This document shows positions 56,301 to 64,000 of a stretch of DNA of 64,000 nucleotides, piece by piece. The stretch is from contig CM119271.1 in NCBI GenBank assembly GCA_051294375.1, positions 6,065,991-6,129,990 on the forward strand, in the 5' to 3' direction. Position 1 is the first letter of the stretch. Each line of letters begins with the position of its first letter. The stretch is from Paraspadella gotoi. Taxonomy: Eukaryota > Chaetognatha. The notes beneath the pieces were generated by a model. That model was not told where the DNA came from and made no database searches. It saw nothing but the letters and a program-made list of their open reading frames with translations. The translations under genes and the position numbers were made by a program.

Positions 56301-56496
56301 GTGCCTCAAGACTTTGCACGAAAAGCGCGGAAACGAACTCGTGGATCACCTCAACAACAACGTCTTCAACGCACCCAGCTTCGGAACGGACGTGGCCGAG
56401 CAGTTCGCTACGGCTATCAGGAGAGAACCGAAGGAGTTTAAAAGGTTTCTCGGCAATTTCTTCAAGATGGCCCGAACCTCGACGAGAGCCTCTTGA
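53326..56496 (+). CDS. XPOT: Exportin-T, tRNA nuclear export receptor, 1016 aa
   Basis: A HEAT-repeat karyopherin that binds mature tRNA with RanGTP in the nucleus and releases it in the cytoplasm. Two exons (53326-55484 and 55605-56496) join in phase to 1016 codons; human XPOT has 962. Conserved blocks include DHVKFFCFQVIEHHVRHRY, IRNKAAQVFSLACVADF, GAYVSWIDISLIANDRF, EVAIRLLYNVAEALPTVGGA, DERGLRHRDPKVRGRVSYLF, SKAFSNQQTMKMCGCT across the intron, and QGAVELPDPVTQKICFSILR. A Pro/Ser/Gly-rich insert (about residues 590-630) is absent from the human protein as I remember it. ATG 53326 is followed at once by a second ATG. An AATAAA is at 56736-56741. Confidence 0.97.
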
Positions 56497-56735
56497 CGTC
56501 GGCCCGCTTCGAGTGGGACGGGATTGTCGGGACACGGTCACATACGCCGAAGTCTGTTTTTGATACTCAGTTGATTTTACAACCAACATTTATCCTTTAT
56601 TTTAAGGGATGATTGGAAAGTGACAATACTTGACGTCGTTGAGCAATTATTTAAATGTAATTCGTTATGATAATTATTAAATTTGGGAATGAATTTGACA
56701 GTGGCGTTGCTACTCTTTTAATAGAAAGTGTAGTA

Positions 56736-56741
56736 AATAAA
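56736..56741 (+). terminator. Polyadenylation signal of XPOT
   Basis: AATAAA 240 bases after the XPOT stop codon, in AT-rich sequence. Confidence 0.6.
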
Positions 56742-57639
56742 AATTCGTCATTTTGCCATACATTGTGATACAATTTTTGTTTTGGTACTTTTTGTTAAAT
56801 TTTGTTACCGTCGAATTTTTTTTGGAAAAAATTTGGTGAAAACCATTTCACGATGATTCTATTGAAATTTAGTTTTTAGACGTATTGTTAATATCATTTG
56901 AATTTAACAGAAGCTAGTTTATTTTCAATGAAATATTAATCTATATTTTTGTACTTACTAGGTCGTTTTACGTACGTAACCGGTACTTATTAATAATTGT
57001 AATAAGAACATTATTTTTTTAAAAACTTGAATCTGATAGTAATTCTTAAATAGATAAGCATGAATTATTAAAATGTAAAATTTCCAGATAAAAAACCGTT
57101 ATCATTACATTAAAAAGCAATAACATGATGGGCTCATTATTATTCAAAACTTGAGACGTTAATAACCTCCTTAATTCAGTCAAAAACAGGAAAAAAATAA
57201 ATAAATATTTAAAAATTTGTTTTTTAGATAGTACTGTAACTTGTTTAAAATAATGTATTAATTTCCTAAAATAAGATATTGAGTTTGTGCATATCATTTG
57301 ATTTTATTTAGATTTTTAGAAGTCATTTCATAATTATTTTTTTCAAAATTAGGAAAAGAAGGTATAGTACATACATAATGTAATACATATATAATACATA
57401 ACATAGAATACAAATGAGATTAAAGGTATTTTACGTACCGTGACGTTAAAAAATGTAAGTCAATCATTCGTTCAATTTTTTTTCGTGAATCATGGGTAGA
57501 CTTAGATGCATTTGTCAGCCATTCAATCAGTTAAATTTTTTTCTCAAATACATACATACATTCCGTCTGTTGCGGTATTTGCTCGGTCGTGAATCACGCT
57601 TAACTTTGGTTTGATAGAATAAGAAAATTTATAACATTT

Positions 57640-57654
57640 AAAAAAAAATTTCAG
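57640..57654 (+). promoter_or_regulatory. Splice-acceptor-like sequence 76 nt before the TDRD1-like ATG
   Basis: aaaaaaaaatttcag ends at 57654; ATG is at 57731. The stretch between has no other ATG. Confidence 0.45.
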
Positions 57655-57730
57655 GCCTTGTTACTGATAAAAGATTGAAAAGAGAAGAAGTTGATAACAA
57701 ATTTAGTCTCCGCTGCGATTTACCATCATT

Positions 57731-60442
57731 ATGCTTCCGGCATCGGAACATCTTTCTTCGTCTGGTTCTTCCATTGAAGATGGTGCGACATTTCCCGACT
57801 CAACGCCTCTGGAGAATCCCGTTTTGGATGTCCCGGAAGACGACAGTTGGGATGAGGAATACATAAATTTTACGTCTTACGAAACCGGACCTGGCAAGAC
57901 TTTTCAGGAACAACGTCGCCTCGGCAACGAGGATAACCCCAAGCTAAAAATATCGAACGTTCCCAAAGGAACGAAAGGCGCCGCCTTGAGGCGAGAATGC
58001 GAAACTTACGGGACTGTGGTCGACCTTCGCCTCGTGCCCGACAATAGCGACGATGAGAAACCCTGGCACGCCTTCGTCACTTTCGCGACCATGGCGGGAG
58101 CGTTGGCTGCCCTTCATCATTTCGAAAATTTTCGTATTGGAAATCATAAGATTAGGGCTGTCGTAGCTAAGACCAAAGAGCAGAAGATGCTCGAGAAAGA
58201 GGAGAGACGAAAGACAAACGAGCTCCTCCGGGAATGCGGCTACACCGACGTCCGCGACGACGTATTTCGAGTGACGGAAAAAATTTGTGCTCTCTGCGGT
58301 CGAGACGATGAAAATCTGAAAAACCTGAGCCTCAAAAAGTGCACGGGTTGCAATAAGGTCTACTACTGTTCTAAACAGTGCGCGAGCAAACACCGACTCA
58401 AGCATAAAAGCTCTTGTTCGTCCTCGGTGGTTCATCGTGCCTCAAGACCCGCATTTCCGTCCGCCGTCTTCAAAACATTTGAAAACAACGCGTCTTACTC
58501 GGCTATAGTGTGGAACGTATTCTCTCCCGATGCCTTTGGACTGATTCCGGACGACGACGAACCAGCTGATTATTTTTTCATGAACGAACAAATCGAAGAG
58601 TTCGCCAACGGCGCCGCAATCCACGAGGTCATCGATAGGCCTAACATTGGAGAGCTCGTTATCGCGCGGTCCGAAGCGGAAGATGCGCACCGACGCGCGG
58701 TCGTCGTCGATATTCACGACGCCGTCGTCGACCTGTGGTTCGTCGACGAGGGCATTGCCGAAACGGGCCTTAATGTCAAGGAGCTCTTACCTATCCGCGA
58801 ATTTGTTGATTTTTTGAGAAATTTCAAAAGAAATGGCGACTTAGCTTGGCTCAACGTCGATCGTTTCAAAAGAATGCCAGCCCGAGTGATTCCTTGCTTT
58901 CTTCATGCCATCGACCCCGATACAGGTTCGTTTGCATGAATCGTTGGAAGGTGGTAAAAATGTGGTGATTGAAATTCTGTTGCTGCAATATTTTTTTGGG
59001 ATTAATTTTTAAGTTTTGTACCTACATATTTTTTTTTTTTTTTTTTTTTTTTGTCCAGGGAGGTCCCGAAAGTTGGAGCCAATAACTTCCGAGGTCACAA
59101 ATTCGTGGTCTGACGAAGCCATCTCTGTGATGAAGAAATTAACATCCCAAACGTTCGACGTCGTAGCTGTTCATCGAAGCGGCGACGTTTTTCCGAAATG
59201 GGGCGTCCAGTTGTCTAAGGATTTGGGAGACATTTTCTTTGACGTCGGGGAAACTTTCGTCGAAGAGGGAATGGCGGATTTCGAACCCGATCCTGATATG
59301 GATGGATCGATTGAAAAATTGTCTCTCGTTCGAGTTTTGCCAGAAACTGTCCCACGCCTCCCGATCTTTAACGGCCCTGTGCTCGTTACACATTTCGAGT
59401 CTCCCTCTCGCTTCTACGCTGTTAACATCCCCGCCGGCGTCGCCGAATTGGAACGAATGCCAGCCCCCCTAGCCAAATGTGTCGAGAACGCGAAGCCGTT
59501 CAGTCTCGAAGACCCGCCCTCCGTTGGGGACCTCGTCATTGCACCTTTAGACCGCATCCTCGCCCGTGCTACTGTTCTCGATTGGCCCGAAAGGGAGCTC
59601 CTTTCCTTGTTCTTCATAGATTGGGGCTCGACGAAGTTGGTTCCTCTGTCCTCTGTCTATCCCTCTGTCGCTGAGATTGCTTCATTCGCCTGTCCGACGA
59701 CCCTCTGCGGTGTGGTTCCCGAAGATCTTGACGTCGTCGGCGGCGAGGATATCGCTCGCGCTTTTATGAAAAGCAGCGCGGGCCTCAAAATAATCATCGC
59801 CTCCCGTAAGGAATACGAATCCGAGCCTCGATGCCTTGTCACTCTCTCCGACGGAAATGGCGTCCAAATGCGCAACGTCGTTCACCGTCTTCTCGGCCTT
59901 CCGCGTCTCCGCGACCTCAACCTGCGCAGGGATCTCTTCCTGAAAGAGTTCAGCTGCGAAGTCCGATTCTTCGACGACGTTCTCGTCGATTTTGTCGTCG
60001 TGGCGCTGGAAACCTCGGAAAAGCTCCAGCGACTAGAGGAAGAGCTAGCGTGTTTCTTTCCTCGCGTGACGGAGGAGAATTATTTTTTGCCCCGTGCCGG
60101 TCGCGTCGTCGTGGGGATGAACGATCGAGGGGACGTGAGACGGTACGAGTTGATGGAAGACGCGCGGGACACAAATCAAATCATCAAGGTATTGTTAGGC
60201 ATAGCCGATGAAATTTAAACAATGTTAAAATAATCTATCATGGAATTAAAATGTTTTTTTGTCAAAAATGTTTTCTTCTGAAGGTACTATATATAATATA
60301 TTATTAATATATTAAGAAAACGAAAGTTTTAAATGCAAAAACAACGATTTTTAATACAAGAACGTACATGTTTCGACTCATTGGTTCGAGTCTTCTTCAG
60401 CGTTTTGATTTTAGCAAAATTTTTATTACAAACATTGAGTTG

Positions 60443-60499
<57 letters not shown>

Positions 60500-60588
60500 T
60501 GTTTCCAACAAAGAATTGATCGCCTTTTTGATGATTAATTTTGGGTGTATGAAGCTGAAAATTTATAAATGTTTTGTTTACGATTTGG

Positions 60589-60654
<66 letters not shown>

Positions 60655-61383
60655 GTTTTTATAAAAAAAAAATTGAATTAGGATTGAATTAGGCATCGCA
60701 TTCGTGCATGTTATCATTTTGCTATCGCAACATCGGGTTTTTATTTCGTTCTTTCTTCTCGTCACTCTCTATTTATTTTTATTTTTCTTTCTATTCTTTC
60801 TTTCCTTTTTATTCTTTCTTTCTTTTCTATTCTTTCTTTCCTTTCTATTTTTTCTTTATATTTATTATTTTCTGTTTAAAAATTAATTTTCTTTTCTCAA
60901 ATTTGATTTTTTTTAGTATCAAAATTTGTCTTCAATCCAGATTTTTCTTATGCGATTGCAACGATATGCTTTTAATATTTTTTCTTTTTTTTTTTTGATT
61001 GCGACCATTTTCAAGTCTTTAACACAGAGTTTTTAATAAACCCCGTAACATTTAACCCTGGTCCACTACCCCCCAAACAATTGGCTACGTAGGTTCGATG
61101 CATCGACTACGGATTCGAAGAGTCAATCTCCGTTTCCTCATTACGTCGCCTCCCGCCATCTGGAGATATTGCCGACATACCCGTGCAGACCTTCCACTCT
61201 CGTTTGAAAGATGCTCCGGTTCCTGGATCCCCAGACGCCGATCATGTTGCTCACTTAATAAAGGATGCCGTCGAATGTGGCAGTCCGATTTCTTGTCGAT
61301 TCGACCGAATATTGGAGAAAATCTTTGTCGTTGAACTCTTCGTTAATGGTCAAAACATTAAGGAAATGCGTCGTAATTATTAG
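57731..61383 (+). CDS. RRM-MYND-Tudor protein, TDRD1-like, 871 aa
   Basis: Three exons (57731-58925, 59059-60188, 61093-61383) join in phase to 871 codons. Residues about 71-147 form an RRM (KLKISNVPKG start, RNP1-like WHAFVTFA). Residues 186-229 are a MYND zinc finger (CALC, CTGC, CSKQC, then His and a last Cys). At least three Tudor cores follow: residues about 303-355 (VVDLWFVDEG), about 551-600 (LLSLFFIDWGSTK) and about 735-795, the last split by the intron so that QIIK joins VRCIDYGFEESIS. MYND plus several extended Tudor domains is the TDRD1 plan: a germ-granule scaffold binding symmetrically dimethylated arginines of PIWI proteins. An N-terminal RRM is not part of the mammalian TDRD1 I know. 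The first two Tudor cores lack the usual tyrosine of FIDYGN. Intron 2 holds a Penelope-like remnant. Confidence 0.88.
60330..60530 (-). mobile_element. Penelope-like terminal-repeat remnant in the TDRD1-like intron
   Basis: Read on the minus strand from 60520, the blocks ctttgttggaaac, a CT run, caactcaatg, ttttgct, gctgaagaagactcgaa, gagtcgaaacatgtac and aaaaatcg occur in the same order as in the right end of the Penelope-like element at 34.40-34.55 kb. It is therefore a solo or truncated end of the same family. The coding part is absent. Confidence 0.8.
60443..60497. repeat. (GA)n microsatellite within the Penelope-like remnant
   Basis: About 26 GA units. On the element strand this is the CT tract seen also in the 34.4-kb copy, so it was probably carried by the element. 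Confidence 0.95.
60592..60652. repeat. (CT)n microsatellite
   Basis: About 30 CT units with one TTC interruption, in intron 2 of the TDRD1-like gene. Pyrimidine-rich sequence continues to 60860. Confidence 0.95.
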
Positions 61384-61458
61384 AATTATTGTTAAATTCT
61401 TTTCTAATTCAGTATATAATTGCATGAATTATTTTCACTTTTATTAAGTTCGAAGCCT

Positions 61459-61471
61459 TTTTTTTTTCTAG
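61459..61471 (+). promoter_or_regulatory. Acceptor-like sequence in the 132-bp gap before NPAT
   Basis: A T-rich run ending ttctag at 61471 lies 88 bp after the TDRD1-like stop and 44 bp before the NPAT ATG. No AATAAA is found between the TDRD1-like stop and this AG. Confidence 0.6.
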
Positions 61472-61515
61472 AAAAGCTTCCATTATTATTGATTATCGCA
61501 TTCAGTCATGTTAGT

Positions 61516-64000
61516 ATGCTTAATTCGGAACCCAATAAGGAAACCGGGGAATTCATCGCTACAGACCCTCGGAATTTCCTTGAGCCCAACATCCTCCTGC
61601 CTTCGGAAATTGCTCGCCTCGTTCTGGGTTACCTCCGCGAAAATGGTTTGCCCTCTTCGAGCGCCACCTTTCTGCAGGAGAGTCAGGATTTGGACGAATA
61701 CCGTCGCGTCTCTGACTGTGGTAAAAACATCTCCACTTCCGTCGGCGGCCTCACGCTCGTCGATATGCTCGAGGAATATTGCACTTTAAAACTTCAAAGG
61801 TTGGTTTCGGATGATCCGCGTCAAAAGAGAATTACCGACACTTGGGAAAGGTTTGAAAAGCTCATGAGTATGCAGCGTTTGGTAGCTAATCAACTCAAGT
61901 GCTTCGCGTACTTGGAAGTAAATAAACAACCGCTGGGAAACAAGTCCTCTCGAGTCCAAGGGAGCCGATCACGCAACGCCAACAGTGAGCTGCGAAGACG
62001 TCGAGCTTTGAAAACTCCTAACCTCGCTCCTAAAGCGACCTCTGGCGATCATCATCCGACTTCATACTCAACAAATCCATTTGGTCACGCAACGCCCACA
62101 CTTGTTCCAATAAATTCGCCAGCGGTTCCTTTAACGATAAACACTTACCCGGAGAAAAATCCCGAGGCGCTGCCCTCATGCAGCACCTTAGAAGAAGTAA
62201 TCACCAAAACCATTGGCTCACCTCCGCGAGAAAGTCCTAGTAACGAAGCCGATGCGAAAAAAAGCGTTCGTCGTTCTCCGAGACGAAAGTTGCAAACGCC
62301 AAGAAAAGGAAAAGCGACGGTCAATCATGGCGCTCAATCATCGTTCGTCGGTGACGTTGGGCTTTCCGCCCAAGAGTTCGAAGACTGGTTGGCAAAACTT
62401 GAGACCACTGATTTTCCTAATAAAATCGCTCAAATCGCGAACGAAGCGATCATGGGAAAGGACTCTGTAAGTATGAGTGCGGTCATGGAAAACTCGTCGA
62501 AGATAATGCCCGACTCCCTTGTTCGAAACAGAAATTCCTCGGAATCTGAACGAGTTTTAGACGACCTCATCAATCAATCGAAACCTATAACAACCGATAT
62601 CTTGGACGGTCTCGTCTCTTGGATGGAAAAATCGGAAGAATGCGGGTCCTTGCTAAGCATGTTTAACTGCAGCTCTAACGTTCTAAGCGGAGATTTGAAT
62701 CAAACTTTTCAAGTAAATTCTATGCAGAAGGAACCGTCAAAAGTTCTCGTTGCAACCAATTCACAAATTCTCCCGGATGGAACGCTTAATGTCGATGAAG
62801 CGGCCAAAGAGCATCTCTCGAAAGTCGCTTCCGTTTCTGTCGATAACGCCGTTGCACCTTCTCCGATCGACGCCGCTGCACCTGTTCCTTTTGACACTAC
62901 CTCCTCGTTCTCTATCTCTGAAACGCCGAGCAAACGAACCGCCACCGGAGATTGCTATTCCAGCATAACTATAGATTTTGGAAATCTTCTCAAGCCGCCT
63001 CCTACGTCGAGCGAGGACTTACCGATCAGTTCGTCAGTTGATCCAGCGGTGCAGAGAAACCTAACAGAACGGTACATATTACCTAAGCCTTGCCCCGACG
63101 TAAAAGTTTACTCATCTGCGGAAGACAAAATATGTCACGAACCAACATCGAACAACAAGACGATTGTGGAAGCAGGACCTCCAAAAACTTTTCAGAAAAA
63201 CCGTCAACGTAAGCAAAATATCGTCGTGACGGAAGAAAAAGTTGAGATCGTCACCACGAATATTGAGACTCCCGTTAAGTTAACTTCGGCTCCAGGTTTA
63301 GAATCACGGGATGGCCCCCAAGAAGTTGCATTGTCCGAATTAAATCCTCTGACGAGAAGTAAATGGAAAAATTCTAACGAAGAAACGAACCAGACCGATT
63401 TAGCCGCGAAGAAATCGTCTCATATTAGGAAGTTTCATGGGGAATCTACCCAGGGAAAGTCTATCTCTGCTTATGTTGACTCGGCCCCAGAAGAATCTGG
63501 TCGTGGGGAATCGAACTCCGAACAATCGACGAAGTCTTTGAGCACGCTTACTTCATCAGAAAGCAATAATAATGAAAAAACGAAACTAGCTATAAATACT
63601 CGTTTGCTGGAAACTTTGCCAGAAAAATCTCAGATGATTGAATCAAAGGATTCCTCCAGTGGAGCGCCAGAAAACAAATCATTTTTGACCAACTCGGATT
63701 CGTTTCGTAAAAAATTAAACTCGATTGATCTCGTGACCGCTTCTTCGTTCTTGTCCGGCCGAAAATCTCTGAAAAAGAAAAAGACAAAAACACGCGCGAC
63801 TGTCCTAGATCCTGACCTCAAAACTAAATCTGTGACGGAAGATTCCGAGGAAACTATTGAACAAGTCCAATTTGGTGCGATTTCCCGCCCAAAAGTCGAG
63901 TTTGAGCATTCTGAGACAAATCAGCCTCATTCTGTTGTTTTAGACGAATCGACGGCTCATTCTTTTTCGTCGCTCGATACGACACAAATGTTCGAAACAC
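61516..64000 (+). CDS. NPAT: NPAT, histone-gene transcription coactivator, N-terminal part (partial)
   Basis: NPAT is the cyclin E/CDK2 substrate that concentrates in histone locus bodies and activates replication-dependent histone genes. The frame is open from ATG 61516 to the window edge, 828 codons, with no intron. The LisH motif at residues about 27-60 (LLPSEIARLVLGYLRENGL then TFLQESQDLDEY) matches the NPAT start very closely, and LTLVDMLEEYCTLKLQ follows as in the family. The remainder is long, Ser/Thr-rich and disordered with many SP and TP sites and basic patches (RRSPRRKLQTPRKGKA). An upstream ATG at 61508 is in another frame. The C-terminal end lies off the right edge. Confidence 0.9.
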   Translation, partial: MLNSEPNKETGEFIATDPRNFLEPNILLPSEIARLVLGYLRENGLPSSSATFLQESQDLDEYRRVSDCGKNISTSVGGLTLVDMLEEYCTLKLQRLVSDDPRQKRITDTWERFEKLMSMQRLVANQLKCFAYLEVNKQPLGNKSSRVQGSRSRNANSELRRRRALKTPNLAPKATSGDHHPTSYSTNPFGHATPTLVPINSPAVPLTINTYPEKNPEALPSCSTLEEVITKTIGSPPRESPSNEADAKKSVRRSPRRKLQTPRKGKATVNHGAQSSFVGDVGLSAQEFEDWLAKLETTDFPNKIAQIANEAIMGKDSVSMSAVMENSSKIMPDSLVRNRNSSESERVLDDLINQSKPITTDILDGLVSWMEKSEECGSLLSMFNCSSNVLSGDLNQTFQVNSMQKEPSKVLVATNSQILPDGTLNVDEAAKEHLSKVASVSVDNAVAPSPIDAAAPVPFDTTSSFSISETPSKRTATGDCYSSITIDFGNLLKPPPTSSEDLPISSSVDPAVQRNLTERYILPKPCPDVKVYSSAEDKICHEPTSNNKTIVEAGPPKTFQKNRQRKQNIVVTEEKVEIVTTNIETPVKLTSAPGLESRDGPQEVALSELNPLTRSKWKNSNEETNQTDLAAKKSSHIRKFHGESTQGKSISAYVDSAPEESGRGESNSEQSTKSLSTLTSSESNNNEKTKLAINTRLLETLPEKSQMIESKDSSSGAPENKSFLTNSDSFRKKLNSIDLVTASSFLSGRKSLKKKKTKTRATVLDPDLKTKSVTEDSEETIEQVQFGAISRPKVEFEHSETNQPHSVVLDESTAHSFSSLDTTQMFET

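Larger units (their letters stand above)
56497..57730. other. XPOT-TDRD1-like intergenic region
   Basis: About 1.2 kb, very AT-rich, with the XPOT polyadenylation signal near its start. I see no exon, no tRNA and no clear repeat. The short words tacgtacgtaacc (about 56970) and tacataatgtaatacata (about 57371) are unremarkable. The segment 57541-57640 is probably promoter-proximal. Confidence 0.5.

Noticed and set aside
1-64000. CRISPR arrays, bacterial operons or prophage
   Set aside because: The sequence is clearly animal nuclear DNA with spliced genes. The short tandem repeats have no CRISPR-like regular spacers.

Overview
The window is nuclear DNA from an animal (metazoan). It has GC-richer exons in AT-rich introns with GT-AG borders, and conserved animal genes: axonemal dynein, Integrator, exportin-T, a Tudor/MYND germline-type protein and NPAT. 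It also has many dinucleotide runs, tRNA-derived short repeats and a Penelope-like retroelement. I cannot name the species. An invertebrate with moderate introns and short intergenic gaps fits. Several genes carry a 3'-splice-acceptor-like sequence 8-76 nt before their ATG, and two gene pairs are only about 90-130 bp apart. Both facts fit a lineage with spliced-leader trans-splicing and operon-like pairs.

Layout. Positions 76-30712 (minus) hold the N-terminal part of axonemal dynein heavy chain 10 (DNAH10), about 67 small exons from the start codon to the first strand of the microtubule-binding stalk; the C-terminal part lies off the left edge. Its introns hold two identical tRNA-Asn genes on the opposite strand, a tRNA-Asn relic, a 4-unit tandem array with a tRNA-like core, an eroded satellite, MITE-like elements and GA/CT microsatellites. 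Positions 30713-32389 are a divergent intergenic region. Positions 32390-42105 (plus) encode a 1168-aa RING-H2 protein in 21 exons that I could join in frame; its introns host a Penelope-like element with inverted terminal repeats and two large foldback elements of one family.

From 42 kb onward genes are plus-strand and tightly packed: a broken carbonyl-reductase copy, an intact carbonyl reductase (SDR), a METTL2-type tRNA m3C methyltransferase, ribosomal protein S9, Integrator subunit 3, exportin-T, an RRM-MYND-Tudor protein (TDRD1-like), and NPAT, which is cut by the right edge.

The genes do not form one pathway, but most of the right half concerns RNA: tRNA modification (METTL2), tRNA export (XPOT), translation (RPS9), snRNA and other RNA 3'-end processing (INTS3), histone-gene transcription (NPAT) and probably piRNA biology (TDRD1-like). 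DNAH10 points to motile cilia or sperm. Exon borders given to the base were checked for reading frame. Those marked approximate were placed from translation and splice motifs only.
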